Positions 1 through 11,784 are shown, counted from the first letter of the stretch. The stretch is DNA of 64,000 nucleotides from Streptomyces durmitorensis (GCF_023498005.1 NZ_CP097289.1:9238001-9302000); one strand, 5' to 3'. Program-made: numbers and translations. The notes: a model not told the origin generated them from the sequence alone.

Positions 1-1002
1 GCCCGCGAACTCCGCGAGCACCGACGCCGGTGCTTCCTTCGCCTGCAGCAGCAGCGGGTCACCGTCGTCCCGGCCGAGCAGCAGGATGATCCAGCAGCGC
101 GTCCCCACGCTGCCCACCCCGACCACCTTCCGCGCCATGTCGACCACCCGGTACTGGGCCAGCAGGGCCCGGCGGTCGGCGGGAAGCGTCGTCGCGTACC
201 GGTCGATCAGGTCCCGCAGCTGATGTTCGAGCTCCTTGCGCTCGACCCCCGGCATGAGGTCGTCGAGCGGAGTGATCAGGGGCGGGTCGGGGGCGATCCG
301 CAGCTGGCCGTCGACCACCCGGGCCAGTTTCTCCAGGGCCTGGAGATGGTCACGGGTGCGGGCCTTGCTGATCGTGCGGGACACCCTCCGCCGCGCTCGC
401 GAGTCCAGCTTGGCCGACAGCGTGGCGTGCAGATCCTCCACGTCGATGCGGGAGTACCACACGTCGAGCGTCCGCATCCGGGCGAATCCCCGCATCGACT
501 CCCGGTACGAGCGGACCGTCGATCGCACCACGCGGGCCCGCTGCGAGGGGCTGAAGCCGTTCTCGCGCCCGGCGATGACGAGGCTCACCACGAGGCGTTT
601 GACGTCCCACTCCCACGGTCCGGGAAGCGTCTCGTCGAAGTCGTTGACGTCGAACATCAGATGCCGCTCCGGCGAGGCGAGCAGCCGGAAGTTCAACATG
701 TGCGCGTCCCCGCACAGCTGGGCCCGCAGACCGCTGTCCGGGGTGGTGGCCAGGTCGGTGGCCATGATGGCGGCCGCCCCGCGGAAGAAGCGGAACGGCG
801 ATTCGAGCATGCGGCCGTAGCGGATCGGCACGAGCTCGGGGATCCGGCTCGCCGACTGCCGCTCGATCACGTCGACGGGGTCGGGCCGGTCGGGCGCGGG
901 CGCGAACTCGGCGTGGCAGGACCGCCGGGCACGGGACCGGCCCGCCCTACCCAGGGCCGCCCGCTGCTGCGGGGTGAGGTGATGGTGCGTGGTCTCGGTC
1001 AT
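1..1002 (-). CDS. DUF2252 family protein (3' end outside window)
   Basis: The visible 334 codons begin MTETTHHHLTPQQRAALGRA and match the DUF2252 family, an uncharacterised family with a kinase-like fold common in actinobacteria. Recognisable blocks are the FRFFRGAAAIMA stretch, QLCGDAHMLNFRL (a GDxHxxN motif resembling the catalytic loop of aminoglycoside phosphotransferases) and FDVNDFDETLPGPWEWDVKRL (a DFD-like metal site). The ATG at 1002 is preceded by a strong GGAGGGAG ribosome binding site, which fixes the start. It diverges from the diacylglycerol-kinase-like gene, and a palindrome lies between them. The substrate is unknown. The C-terminus lies beyond base 1. Confidence 0.9.
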   Translation of the reverse strand, partial: MTETTHHHLTPQQRAALGRAGRSRARRSCHAEFAPAPDRPDPVDVIERQSASRIPELVPIRYGRMLESPFRFFRGAAAIMATDLATTPDSGLRAQLCGDAHMLNFRLLASPERHLMFDVNDFDETLPGPWEWDVKRLVVSLVIAGRENGFSPSQRARVVRSTVRSYRESMRGFARMRTLDVWYSRIDVEDLHATLSAKLDSRARRRVSRTISKARTRDHLQALEKLARVVDGQLRIAPDPPLITPLDDLMPGVERKELEHQLRDLIDRYATTLPADRRALLAQYRVVDMARKVVGVGSVGTRCWIILLLGRDDGDPLLLQAKEAPASVLAEFAG

Positions 1003-1053
1003 GGTGTGCTCCCTCCAGGCGCTGAGGACTCTGGGCGCGGCGCGGCCGCTCGG

Positions 1054-1074
1054 CGTCACCCCGGTGGTGTGAAG
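1054..1074. promoter_or_regulatory. Candidate operator, CGTCACCC-N5-GTGTGAAG
   Basis: This imperfect inverted repeat sits midway between the divergent DUF2252 gene and the kinase-like gene, about 52 bases from each start. It is the weakest of four similar sites in the window (the others are at 3003, 7551 and 18866): the left arm is identical and the right arm differs from RGGTGANG at one position. The regulator is not known. Confidence 0.45.
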
Positions 1075-1126
1075 TCGCCTTCCAGGGGTGAGGCCCGGGG
1101 CGCTCCGAGGCCACAGACTGAGAGGC

Positions 1127-2431
1127 ATGGAACCGACGATGCGAGGACAGCGATGGCTGGCCCGTGCGTCCCTGGCATCCGCCGCTGCCGCGGTGCTGGT
1201 GCTCGGAGTGTTCGCGGGATTGAAGACCTTCGCGCTGCTCGGCGTGGGGCTCGCGGGCCTGGCGATCACGGCCGCCGCGGTGTGGTGGATCCTCAGCAGG
1301 CGTGGCCTGCCGCGGATCCTCGCGGCGCTGCTTGCGCTCATCACGCCGATCTGGGTGCTTGTGGAGTTCACCCAGGCCCGGCTCACCTGGGTGGTCCTGG
1401 CCTCCGGCGGTCTGTGGCTCCTGGCGGCGGGCACGGGCCGGGCGGCCCTCGCCCGGCACGCTGCCCCGGACCAGATGCCCGAGCAGCCGGCCTCGACGTT
1501 CGTACACCCGGTCCTGATCATGAATCCGCGTTCCGGCGGCGGCAAGGTGCGGCGGTTCGCCCTGGACGAGCGGGCCGGTGCCCTGGGCGCCGAAGTGGTG
1601 CTCCTCGAAGGGCCCGGCGAGACCGATGTGGCGGCCCTCGCCCGCAAGTGCGCGGCCGAGGGCGCCGATCTGCTCGGCGTCGCCGGCGGTGACGGCACCC
1701 AGGCGCTGGTCGCCGAGGTCGCCGCCGCCCTCGACCTGCCCTTCCTGGTGATCCCGGCGGGCACCCGCAACCACTTCGCCCTCGATCTGGGCCTGGACCG
1801 CGAGGACCCGTCGAAGGCCCTTGACGCGTTGCGCGACGGGGTGGAACTGCGGGTGGATCTCGGCCGGGCCGGCGGGCGGCCCTTCGTCAACAACGTGTCG
1901 TTCGGCGCGTACGCCGAAGTGGTGCAGAGCCCGGCCTACCGGGACGGCAAGACCCGCACCACCCTGGGGCTCCTGCCCGATCTCCTCGTGGGCCACCGGG
2001 GTGCGCGGCTGACGGCACGCGCCGGGGAGCACGACTTCACGGATCCGCAGGCCCTGCTCGTGAGCAACAACCCCTACGGCACGAACGACATCGCGGGCCT
2101 CGGCCGCCGCACACGCCTGGACGGCGGGACCCTTGGCTGCGTCGGTGTCCACGTCACGAGTGCCGCACAGGCCGCGGGGCTGCTGCGCGGAGCGCAGTCC
2201 GCCGGGCTGACCCGGGCGACCGCGGCCTCCGTGGTCGTCGACGCCGACCAGGAGGAGATCCCGGTCGGCATCGACGGCGAGGCGGTGCGTCTGCGCGTCC
2301 CCGTGCACTGCGAGGTGCGGCCCGGGGTGCTGCGGGTGGTCGTGCCCCGGCTGCGGCCGGGGACCTACCGGGAGCGGCCGAGGCTCGACTGGCGTCTGAT
2401 CAGCAGGCTCGGGCTGACCTCCCGGCACTGA
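1127..2431 (+). CDS. Diacylglycerol kinase catalytic-domain protein with N-terminal membrane segments
   Basis: This 434-residue protein has about three hydrophobic segments in the first 105 residues, then a lipid-kinase catalytic domain. The nucleotide-binding motifs are LIMNPRSGGGK at about 130-140 and GGDGT at 187-191, followed by the substrate-loop IPAGTRNHFALDLGL. Members of this family (DgkB/YegS/sphingosine kinase type) phosphorylate lipid hydroxyls at the membrane. The actual lipid cannot be read from sequence. ATG 1127 is preferred over the in-frame GTG at 1088 because it has a GAGAGG site and the hydrophobic stretch begins soon after. It is transcribed away from the DUF2252 gene. Confidence 0.88.
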   Translation: MEPTMRGQRWLARASLASAAAAVLVLGVFAGLKTFALLGVGLAGLAITAAAVWWILSRRGLPRILAALLALITPIWVLVEFTQARLTWVVLASGGLWLLAAGTGRAALARHAAPDQMPEQPASTFVHPVLIMNPRSGGGKVRRFALDERAGALGAEVVLLEGPGETDVAALARKCAAEGADLLGVAGGDGTQALVAEVAAALDLPFLVIPAGTRNHFALDLGLDREDPSKALDALRDGVELRVDLGRAGGRPFVNNVSFGAYAEVVQSPAYRDGKTRTTLGLLPDLLVGHRGARLTARAGEHDFTDPQALLVSNNPYGTNDIAGLGRRTRLDGGTLGCVGVHVTSAAQAAGLLRGAQSAGLTRATAASVVVDADQEEIPVGIDGEAVRLRVPVHCEVRPGVLRVVVPRLRPGTYRERPRLDWRLISRLGLTSRH

Positions 2432-2443
2432 GGTGTCCTCTCG

Positions 2444-2905
2444 CTACACCGGAGCCCCGTAGACCTTGTGGGCCTGACGGTGCCCGTACATGGTCAGCGA
2501 CCAGATCACGAGGATGTCCAGGGCGATGATGATGGCCGACCACACCGGGTAGTACGGGGTGAAGAAGAAGTTCTCCAACGCGCTGAACCCCGCGACGGCG
2601 ATCCCGACCGCGCGGGCCCACGTACGGCCGCTGAAGATGTTGAGCGCCGCCGCGAGGACCAGGACGCCGGTGAGCATCTGGACCCAGCCGCGGACGTTGA
2701 CGTCGAAGTCGAACGGGTAGTCGTTCTGCGCTTGGTAGAAGTTGTCGTCCAGGATCGCGGTGAGTCCCGCGATCGCGTGGAACGACCCGATGATGCCCAG
2801 GACGCATACGGCGAAGACGACTCCTCCGACGGCGACCGGACTGACGTGGGGCTGCGGTTCGGGCGCGCCGGAACGCGTCTGGTCCGGCGAGATCTGATCT
2901 GCCAT
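2444..2905 (-). CDS. DUF7144 family membrane protein (copy 1)
   Basis: This 153-residue protein has four predicted membrane helices after a short charged N-terminus. The family signature is visible as AGLTAILDDNFY, FDVNVRGWVQ and the YYPVWSAIIIALDILVIWSL helix. The second copy at 18371 shares the same layout, including F(D/T)...WGW(I/V)H-like and (Y/H)PVWS segments. The start at 2905 has a GGAGGAGG site. The function is not known; in Streptomyces this family often sits near universal stress and SulP genes, as here. A palindrome shared with copy 2 lies about 98 bases upstream. Confidence 0.85.
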   Translation of the reverse strand: MADQISPDQTRSGAPEPQPHVSPVAVGGVVFAVCVLGIIGSFHAIAGLTAILDDNFYQAQNDYPFDFDVNVRGWVQMLTGVLVLAAALNIFSGRTWARAVGIAVAGFSALENFFFTPYYPVWSAIIIALDILVIWSLTMYGHRQAHKVYGAPV

Positions 2906-3002
2906 GTCGAACCTCCTCCTCGGTGGACCCGGAGCATCCCGCCCGGCGCCGCCCGGCCGGTTCACCCGCAGCGGATGAGCCCGGAAGCCCAGGTGGCGCC
3001 AC

Positions 3003-3023
3003 CGTCACCCGCACGAGGTGATG
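3003..3023. promoter_or_regulatory. Candidate operator, CGTCACCC-N5-AGGTGATG
   Basis: This inverted repeat lies between the DUF7144 gene (start 2905, minus) and the small gene at 3087 (plus). The left arm is identical to the sites at 7551 and 18866 and the spacer is the same five bases long, which argues for a common DNA-binding protein. No regulator is assigned. Confidence 0.6.
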
Positions 3024-3086
3024 CCGTCGGCCGTGCCGCCAGGAGAATGGCGGCTGACGCAGGGCCGTCGCACTGGAGGTGGCGCC

Positions 3087-3350
3087 ATGGGCGGGGCACA
3101 CGAAAGCTCGGGGCCCGAACCGGCCGGGACACCACCCGGCGGCGCCGACTTCGAGATCCGCGTCCGGGGCAGGATCGGCGAGGCCTTCCGGTCGGCGTTC
3201 GGAGAGCTGACGGTCGTGCTGCGCCCCGCCGAAACGGTGCTCCTCGGTGTGGGACTCGACCAGGCAGCCTTGTACGGGATCCTCGACCGCATCCAGGCGT
3301 TGGGGCTCGAACTCCTCGAGGTGCGCCGGGTACCGGGCACCAGCACCTAG
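3087..3350 (+). CDS. Small conserved hypothetical protein
   Basis: This 87-residue soluble protein has a glycine/proline-rich start and then a compact alpha/beta stretch (FEIRVRGRIGEAFRSAFGEL to LELLEVRRV). I do not recognise a named domain. The start at 3087 has GGAGGT eight bases upstream and is chosen over an in-frame ATG at 3018 that has no site and overlaps the palindrome region. It diverges from DUF7144 and probably shares its control region. The last residues, DQAALYGILDRIQALGLELLEVRRV, resemble a small ligand- or protein-binding fold, but that is only an impression. Confidence 0.7.
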   Translation: MGGAHESSGPEPAGTPPGGADFEIRVRGRIGEAFRSAFGELTVVLRPAETVLLGVGLDQAALYGILDRIQALGLELLEVRRVPGTST

Positions 3351-3504
3351 ACCGGTCTCGGCACCGGCATTTGGCCAGCGGCGTGGACGGGGCGGCGGTA
3401 AGGATCGAGCCCCCGTTCGAAAAGGGCTGACCGGCCCCTTCCACCGGCGTGCCGGCCGCCCCAGGGTGTAGGGGTAATGCCCTGCACATGGGGAGGTGAG
3501 GGGC

Positions 3505-3948
3505 ATGACCGCAGCGTTGCGCACGGAGTCTGGAGGTGGCTCGAGGGGGACGGTGGGCACGGCCGATCCGAGCGTGACGGCCTGTCTGGTGTGGGTCGCC
3601 GGCACCCTCGTACGTATCGCGGGGGACGTAGGTGATCTCCGCAGCGCGGGTGCGCTGGTGGGCGAGGCAGCGGCTGTCCTGGCCCTGGTGCCCGAGCAGT
3701 CGCGGCGGCCCGTGTCCGTACCACCGCCTCCGAGGCCGTTGACGAGCTGTCAGCTGGTGGTGCTGTGCCGGTTGCAGCAGGAGGTGCCGCTGCGGGAGAT
3801 CGCCGAGGACCTGTACGTCTCGGTGAACACCGTCAAGAGTCATGTCCGCGCCGTCTACCGGAAGCTGGGCGTGGCCTCCCGGGCCGAAGCCGTGCAGCGT
3901 GCCCGCGTGCTGGGGCTCGTGCAGGGCGGAAAGCCAGAGCCAACTTGA
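3505..3948 (+). CDS. Small LuxR-type helix-turn-helix regulator
   Basis: This 147-residue protein carries a C-terminal LuxR/GerE helix-turn-helix at about residues 75-140 (EIAEDLYVSVNTVKSHVRAVYRKLGV). The N-terminal half has no recognisable receiver or sensor domain. The HTH is strikingly like that of the large regulator that converges on it (EIAEELYLSVNTVKTHLKSVYRKLAV), so the two may be related by duplication and could bind similar DNA. ATG 3505 is favoured over GTG 3496 because GGGAGGTGA precedes it at good spacing. It ends 21 bases from the convergent gene. Confidence 0.82.
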   Translation: MTAALRTESGGGSRGTVGTADPSVTACLVWVAGTLVRIAGDVGDLRSAGALVGEAAAVLALVPEQSRRPVSVPPPPRPLTSCQLVVLCRLQQEVPLREIAEDLYVSVNTVKSHVRAVYRKLGVASRAEAVQRARVLGLVQGGKPEPT

Positions 3949-3969
3949 CAGCCAAAGCCAAAGCCACAG

Positions 3970-6270
3970 TCACAGGAGCTGGAGTTCGCGGGCCCGCCGG
4001 ACCGCGGCCGAGCGCCGGGTCACGGCGAGCTTGCGGTAGACGCTCTTGAGGTGCGTCTTCACCGTGTTCACCGAGAGGTACAGCTCTTCGGCGATCTCCT
4101 CGGTGGTCATCATCTGCGCCAGCCGGTTCAGGACGTCGCGCTCCCGCGCGCTGAGCCGCTCGGCGGGGGCCGCCGGGGCGGACACGACGGTGAGGGCCGG
4201 CCGGGCGGCCGTGTGCTGCGGCGCGGCGGCGGGCGACCTGTGACGGGCGGAGTCGAGCAGGGAGACACAGGCGGGCACCAGGGCCCGCAGCACAGTGCGG
4301 GGCAGCCGGGACGCGGCCACCACCTCGGCGATCGGAGCGGGCGCGGAACCGCCCTGCTCCACCACCGTGGCGAGCCCCGCCACCAGGGAAGCGATCTCGG
4401 CGAGGAAGTCGTCGGGCAATCCGCCCAACACGGCCTTGGCGCCGGTGAGTTCGTGCCGGGCGCGGCCTGGTTCGGCGCGTGCCAGTTCGACCCAGGCGCG
4501 TACGAGATGCAGGCACGCCTGCGAGCGCTCCGCCACGGTCCAGGCGGGCAGGGGTGGCTGGGTGGCCTGGGCGGCGAGCTCGTCGGCGGCCCGGAAGCGG
4601 CCGCGCAGCGCCTCGAGGAGCGCGAGTTCGATGAGGCAGTCCCGGCGCAGTGCGCCGTTCCCGGCGGCGCCCGCGGCCTTGAGCCCTCCGGTCAGGGAGG
4701 CCTCCGCCGGCTTGAGGCCGCCGGTCCGTAACTCGCCGCTGCCGCGGATGGCCAGAGTGAGGGCGAGGATCTCGGGGCGCTGCGCGAGCACCGCGTGCGG
4801 CAGGCGTGAGAGGGCCGACTCCGCGTCGGCCGCGGCGGCGCGCGCCTCCTGGGGGCTCCGGGAGCGCAGCTGGTCCATGCGGATGACGGCGCGGGCCAGG
4901 CGGCACCGGGCCATGCGGTCCTCGTCCGCCGTCAGTTCCGCGAGGAGCCGGTCGGAGAGGACGAGGTAGCGCATGCACGCCTGGTCGTCGTCGCGGACCC
5001 GGGCGACCGCCGCGGCGAGCAGCGCCGGTTCGGGGTGCTCCGCCGGCAGCTGCTCGGGCAGCCGACGGGTCAGCTCGTTCGGCAGCCGCAGCCTGGTCAG
5101 GCCGAGCACCTGGCCGATCGCGAGGCGGTCCACGATCAGCCGTCCCGCCGTGCCCCAGTCGCCCGCGGCGAGCAAGTGCCGCACGGCGTCGGCCAGCAGA
5201 CCGTGCTCGCCGAGCCAGGCCGCGGCGCGGCGGTGCAACTGGGCGACGAGGCCGGGCTTCTCGTGGCGCAGGCACATCCGCAGTACGTCGGCGAACATCT
5301 GGTGGCAGCGGTACCAGCCCTGGCCGACGGGTTGCAGGAAGGAGTTCTCGCGGACGAGGGAGGCGAAGTGCCGGCCCGCGTCCTCGCCGGAGAGCTCGAC
5401 GGCCAGTTCGGCGTTCACGCGATCCAGCACGCTCGTCGTGAGCAGCAGTCGGCGCATGCCGTCGGGCTGCTGATCGAGCACCTCTTCGACGAGGTAGCTG
5501 GCGACGGCCTCGTCGTCGCCGGCGAACTGCGTGACGAACCGCTCGGGATCGGATCGCTTCTCCATGGACATCGCGGCAAGACGCAGCCCCGCCGCCCAGC
5601 CGTCCGTGCGCCGTCGGAGCGTGGTCACCGTCTGTTTCGGCACGTCGATCCCGTGCTGGGCGAGGAGCGCCGCCGTCTCCCGGTCGTCGAAGGCCAGGTC
5701 GCCGGTGCGCAGCTCGGTGACCTCGCTGGTGAGCCGGCCCCGGTGCAGATGCAGGGGAGGGTCACGGCGGGCGAGCACCACCAGGCGCAGCACCCCCGGC
5801 AGATGCCGCAGGAGGCTGCTGACCCCTTCCGCGATGGGGGAGCCGGGCGTGGGCTGGAAGTCGTCAAGGACCAGCACCACCGGCTCACCGCGTCGGTTGA
5901 GATCGGCGGCGAGCGCCGCCACGAGCAGCGGTTCCGCCTCCGAGGTGACGGGTTCGGCCACGTCCACGCCGGCCTCGCGCAGCGCGCCGATCACGCGCGG
6001 CCAGAAGACGCTGGACTGCTCGGCCCGGCCGTCGCAGCTGACCCAGGCGAGCGGGCCCGGCAGACGCCGGGTGTGCGCCCACTCCAGGGCGAGAGCGGTC
6101 TTGCCGGCGCCCACGGGCCCCACGATCACCGTCAGCGGTCCGAGGACGCCCCGCACAAGACGGCCCGTCAGACGGGGTCTGGGCACCAGCCAAGGGGGCA
6201 GCGAGGGTGCCGTGCCGACGGAGGCCTGGTTCGGGCCGGTGTCCCGTGCGGGGCGTGAGGACTCGGCCAT
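3970..6270 (-). CDS. Large ATP-binding LuxR-family regulator (MalT/LAL type)
   Basis: This 766-residue regulator has a Walker A motif GPVGAGKT at about 51-58 and Walker B VVLVLDDF at about 131-138 in an NTPase domain. A long helical TPR-like middle section follows, and a C-terminal LuxR HTH lies from about residue 700 (LSARERDVLNRLAQ, then VNTVKTHLKSVYRKL). Such proteins act as ATP-dependent activators that sense a small molecule or a protein partner. The start at 6270 has GAGGTG nearby; an upstream in-frame start at 6357 would add a low-complexity tail. It lies among stress-type genes, but its targets cannot be told from sequence. Confidence 0.88.
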   Translation of the reverse strand: MAESSRPARDTGPNQASVGTAPSLPPWLVPRPRLTGRLVRGVLGPLTVIVGPVGAGKTALALEWAHTRRLPGPLAWVSCDGRAEQSSVFWPRVIGALREAGVDVAEPVTSEAEPLLVAALAADLNRRGEPVVLVLDDFQPTPGSPIAEGVSSLLRHLPGVLRLVVLARRDPPLHLHRGRLTSEVTELRTGDLAFDDRETAALLAQHGIDVPKQTVTTLRRRTDGWAAGLRLAAMSMEKRSDPERFVTQFAGDDEAVASYLVEEVLDQQPDGMRRLLLTTSVLDRVNAELAVELSGEDAGRHFASLVRENSFLQPVGQGWYRCHQMFADVLRMCLRHEKPGLVAQLHRRAAAWLGEHGLLADAVRHLLAAGDWGTAGRLIVDRLAIGQVLGLTRLRLPNELTRRLPEQLPAEHPEPALLAAAVARVRDDDQACMRYLVLSDRLLAELTADEDRMARCRLARAVIRMDQLRSRSPQEARAAAADAESALSRLPHAVLAQRPEILALTLAIRGSGELRTGGLKPAEASLTGGLKAAGAAGNGALRRDCLIELALLEALRGRFRAADELAAQATQPPLPAWTVAERSQACLHLVRAWVELARAEPGRARHELTGAKAVLGGLPDDFLAEIASLVAGLATVVEQGGSAPAPIAEVVAASRLPRTVLRALVPACVSLLDSARHRSPAAAPQHTAARPALTVVSAPAAPAERLSARERDVLNRLAQMMTTEEIAEELYLSVNTVKTHLKSVYRKLAVTRRSAAVRRARELQLL

Positions 6271-6398
6271 GGGCGGCACCTCGCTCTCGGAGCCAAGTGG
6301 TGCGGCTGCGGCAAGTATGGGGTCGACCGCGCAGCGGGAGCGCGCGGCAGGCGCCATCTCACCCGGGTGAAATTCCCGTGGGGGACGGCGCCTGCCAC

Positions 6399-6427
6399 GG
6401 CGGCCCGGCCCGGAGCGCCGGGCCGCC
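6399..6427 (-). terminator. Hairpin downstream of the DUF1269 gene
   Basis: A perfect 10-base inverted repeat (GGCGGCCCGG with CCGGGCCGCC) around a 9-base loop starts just after the stop of the minus-strand gene at 6433. It has no good U-tract, as is common for actinomycete terminators. Confidence 0.5.
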
Positions 6428-6432
6428 TGCGG

Positions 6433-6918
6433 TCACTTCTCCTGAAGGGCCTTGACCAGTTCCTCCTCCCGGTCCTTGGTGAGCGACGTACGGATCACGG
6501 TGGGGTTGAAGGGACGCACCGCGTCACGTACGCGGTCGGGTGTCGAACGCCGGACGAGGGCGAAGACGGCGGCGCGGCCCGGTTCGAGGGCGCTCGCGGT
6601 CTCCTTGACGAAGGCGTCGTTGATGCCGATGTCGGTGAGCTTTCCGGCGACGGCTCCGGTGGCGGCTCCCACCGCGGCACCGAACACCGGCATCAGGAAG
6701 AGCAGCCCGAACAGCGAGCCCCACAGGGCGCCGCTGGCCGCGCCGGTGGACGTGGTGCTGAACGTCTGACGCACATGGAGCTTGCCGTCCATGGTCCGCC
6801 AGGCGAGTGCCGCGTCCTCCAGGTCGAGCAGTTCCTGGCGGTGCAGTTCCTTGGCGAGCCGCAGAACCCCTTCCGCCTTCTCCTTGTCCGAGAATCCGAG
6901 CACGACGAGATCGGCCAT
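6433..6918 (-). CDS. DUF1269 domain membrane protein
   Basis: This 161-residue protein starts MADLVVLGFSDKEKAEGVL and has a glycine-rich hydrophobic hairpin (GAASGALWGSLFGLLFLMPVFGAAVGAATGAVAG region, about 60-95) typical of DUF1269. A charged C-terminal half follows. The family is found with stress proteins and probably associates with the membrane; no activity is known. Its ATG overlaps the TGA of the upstream DUF6325 gene (TGATG), so the two are translationally coupled and form one operon. A GGAGGG site also precedes it. Confidence 0.87.
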   Translation of the reverse strand: MADLVVLGFSDKEKAEGVLRLAKELHRQELLDLEDAALAWRTMDGKLHVRQTFSTTSTGAASGALWGSLFGLLFLMPVFGAAVGAATGAVAGKLTDIGINDAFVKETASALEPGRAAVFALVRRSTPDRVRDAVRPFNPTVIRTSLTKDREEELVKALQEK

Positions 6919-7472
6919 CAGGCCCTCCTGCGGTGGTTGTCGGTCGTCGGGTGCGGCCCTGCTTGAGGTGTGACCGGGTCACCCAACTTCTGCGCCATTG
7001 CCGTCAGTTCGGTGAGAACGGGGGCCAGCGCCTCTTCGGTGAGGAAGCCCTCGGCGACCGGCACCGCGCCGGCGTCGCGGAGGGCTTTGCGCAGGTACTT
7101 GGCCCAGATGTGTTCCAGCAGGATGAATGCCGCGGCGGCCCCCGGGTCGAGGGACTCGGCCATCTCCCTGATTTCCGTGAGGGTCAGGCCGAAGGCGTTG
7201 CCCTCGGCCAGGCTCGGGTGGGTCTCCTCCGCGGCACGGACCTGTTCCTCGGAGATCCCGAGAAGCGAGGCGACCGTCTCTCCCATGCCCTCGGCCTGGA
7301 AGTCCAGGGCGAACAGATTCCCGCCGGGCTCTTTGCGGACGAAGAGCATGTCCAGGACGCGGATCTGTCCGTTCGCCTCAAGGATCGCCAGTTCCTCGAT
7401 GATCCGTCCTTCGAACTTGGCGTCAGGTCCGAACTCGACCGTCAGGAGTTGTACCGGTCCGATCCCAGCCAT
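6918..7472 (-). CDS. DUF6325 family protein
   Basis: This 184-residue protein begins MAGIGPVQLLTVEFGPDAKF and contains IRVLDMLFVRKEPGG, the DUF6325 signature. Acidic helices and an alanine-rich stretch (AAAAFILLEHIWAKYL) follow. The family has no assigned activity. It is the promoter-proximal gene of a two-gene operon with the DUF1269 gene and overlaps that start by two bases. The palindrome at 7551-7571 lies 79 bases upstream of its ATG. The tail after residue 140 is longer than I remember for the family and is poorly conserved-looking. Confidence 0.82.
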   Translation of the reverse strand: MAGIGPVQLLTVEFGPDAKFEGRIIEELAILEANGQIRVLDMLFVRKEPGGNLFALDFQAEGMGETVASLLGISEEQVRAAEETHPSLAEGNAFGLTLTEIREMAESLDPGAAAAFILLEHIWAKYLRKALRDAGAVPVAEGFLTEEALAPVLTELTAMAQKLGDPVTPQAGPHPTTDNHRRRA

Positions 7473-7550
7473 CGTGTCTCCTCTCGCGGATGTGCCGCCG
7501 TCACGTCCCCCGTCACGGCCGTCATCACAGCGTCGGCAGCCGGTACGGCG

Positions 7551-7571
7551 CGTCACCCGCCGCAGGTGAGC
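7551..7571. promoter_or_regulatory. Candidate operator, CGTCACCC-N5-AGGTGAGC
   Basis: This palindrome lies between the divergent DUF6325 operon (start 7472) and the membrane gene at 7620. Left arm and spacer length are the same as at 3003 and 18866. It is 79 bases from one start and 49 from the other. Confidence 0.6.
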
Positions 7572-7619
7572 AAGGCGGGCACGGGCGCGGTGACGGTGGG
7601 AGGCGGAGGTACGACGCCC

Positions 7620-9068
7620 ATGACTCATCACGAGACACCGGACCCCGGCGACGACGGGCGCACCCGGGAGAGCACCAACGAGTCCGAACTGGAGCGCCTG
7701 CGGGCAGAGGTCACCGCACTGCGTGACCGGGCCGGCACCGAACGGCGGCGCAAGGTCCGCCTGCTGTCCCTCCGGCGCACCGTGGCGGCCGTGCTGATCG
7801 CGCTGGTCGCCGTCCTCGCCGTCACCTCGATCGTGGGTGTGTGGGGTGCGCGGACCACGCTCAACACGGACCGCTGGATCGCCACGGTGGGGCCGCTGCC
7901 CGAGGACCCCGACGTGAACGCCGCCGTCTCCAGCTATCTGACGCGTGAGATCTTCGACCAACTTGACGTCGAGCAGCGGCTGTCCGAGACGCTTCCGCCG
8001 CGCGCGTCCTTCCTCGCGGCACCGGTCACCGGAGCCGTCCACGACTATCTGCGGGACTCGATCTCCAAACTCATCGCCACGGACCGGTTCCAGGAGCTGT
8101 GGCGTGCGACGAACCGGCTCGCCCACGAGCGGATCGTCGAGGTGCTCGAGGAACGCAACGAGAACGTGCGGGTGAGCGGCGACACGGTCACCCTGAACCT
8201 GCTGCCGATGGTCAACAACGCGCTGCGCTCCCTGGAGCAGCAACTGCCCACCCTGTTCGGCAAGAAGCTGGACCTGCCCGCCCTCTCCTCCGGTGAGATA
8301 CCGCCGGGCCTGCACGAGCGCATCGAGAGCGCGCTCGGCGTCTCGCTGCCCGAGGACTTCGCGCAGATCCGCCTCTACAACCGCAACGAGCTGGGCCAAC
8401 TGCAGGAGTCCGTCCTGCTGTTCAAGCGCGCGGTGGTGGGCCTGGTGATCGGTGTGCCGGTCCTGCTCGGGCTTGCCCTGTGGATATCGCCCCAGCGGCG
8501 GCGCACCCTCCTCCAGCTGGGCCTGTGGCTGGTGGTGACCGTCACGGTGCTTTCGACCGTGCTGCGCGCGGTCCGTGACCAACTGCTCGACCAGGTGCCG
8601 TCCGGCGTCTACCGCGACGGCGTACAGGCCGCGCTGTGGACGGTGTTCACGACCCTGCGCGACCGGGGCGACCAGCTGCTGTGGCTGGGGATCGCCATCG
8701 CCGTGCTGGCGTATCTGGTGGGACCCGGACGCCTGCCCGTGGCGCTGCGCCGGCACACGGCGCAGGGGGTGCGGGCCACCGGGCACTTCGTGGCCAAGGC
8801 CGGCGAGCGGCTCCCCGAGGGCGCGCGGGTGCGGCCGTGGCTGGCCCAGCACGCCGACGTGCTGCGGGTGTCGGGAGCCGTGGTCGCGGCCCTGATCGCG
8901 CTGCTCCTGTCGTCGTGGACCGCGCTGCTCGTGGTCGGCGCGCTGCTGGCCGCGTACGAGATCGCGATCACCCTCGTCGCCCGCGCGGCAGGACCGCCCC
9001 AGGACGGCTCACCCCCGAAAGGTGAGGCGGGCCGTGGGACCCCCGCGAAGACTGGCGCACCCGTTTGA
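7620..9068 (+). CDS. Integral membrane protein, function unknown
   Basis: This 482-residue protein has an acidic N-terminus with a short coiled-coil (about residues 20-45), one membrane helix (VAAVLIALVAVLAVTSIVGVW, about 55-80) and a roughly 200-residue probably extracytoplasmic region. It ends with four or five helices between about 265 and 460. I recognise it as a common actinobacterial membrane protein without an assigned role. ATG 7620 is chosen because GGAGG lies directly upstream; the frame is open much further 5' but without a site. The downstream glycosidase gene begins 19 bases after its stop, so they may be co-transcribed. Confidence 0.8.
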   Translation: MTHHETPDPGDDGRTRESTNESELERLRAEVTALRDRAGTERRRKVRLLSLRRTVAAVLIALVAVLAVTSIVGVWGARTTLNTDRWIATVGPLPEDPDVNAAVSSYLTREIFDQLDVEQRLSETLPPRASFLAAPVTGAVHDYLRDSISKLIATDRFQELWRATNRLAHERIVEVLEERNENVRVSGDTVTLNLLPMVNNALRSLEQQLPTLFGKKLDLPALSSGEIPPGLHERIESALGVSLPEDFAQIRLYNRNELGQLQESVLLFKRAVVGLVIGVPVLLGLALWISPQRRRTLLQLGLWLVVTVTVLSTVLRAVRDQLLDQVPSGVYRDGVQAALWTVFTTLRDRGDQLLWLGIAIAVLAYLVGPGRLPVALRRHTAQGVRATGHFVAKAGERLPEGARVRPWLAQHADVLRVSGAVVAALIALLLSSWTALLVVGALLAAYEIAITLVARAAGPPQDGSPPKGEAGRGTPAKTGAPV

Positions 9069-9087
9069 CCGAGGCAGGGAGACGCGC

Positions 9088-11783
<2,696 letters not shown>

Positions 11784-11784
<1 letters not shown>

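Noticed and set aside
223..1692. Long plus-strand reading frame antisense to DUF2252
   Set aside because: Arg/Pro/Gly-rich composition typical of shadow frames at high GC; the minus strand encodes a recognisable family.
6359..6370. TCACCCGGGTGA palindrome upstream of the large LuxR gene
   Set aside because: Similar half-sites but no 5-base spacer, so not counted with the shared operator; left as possible coincidence.
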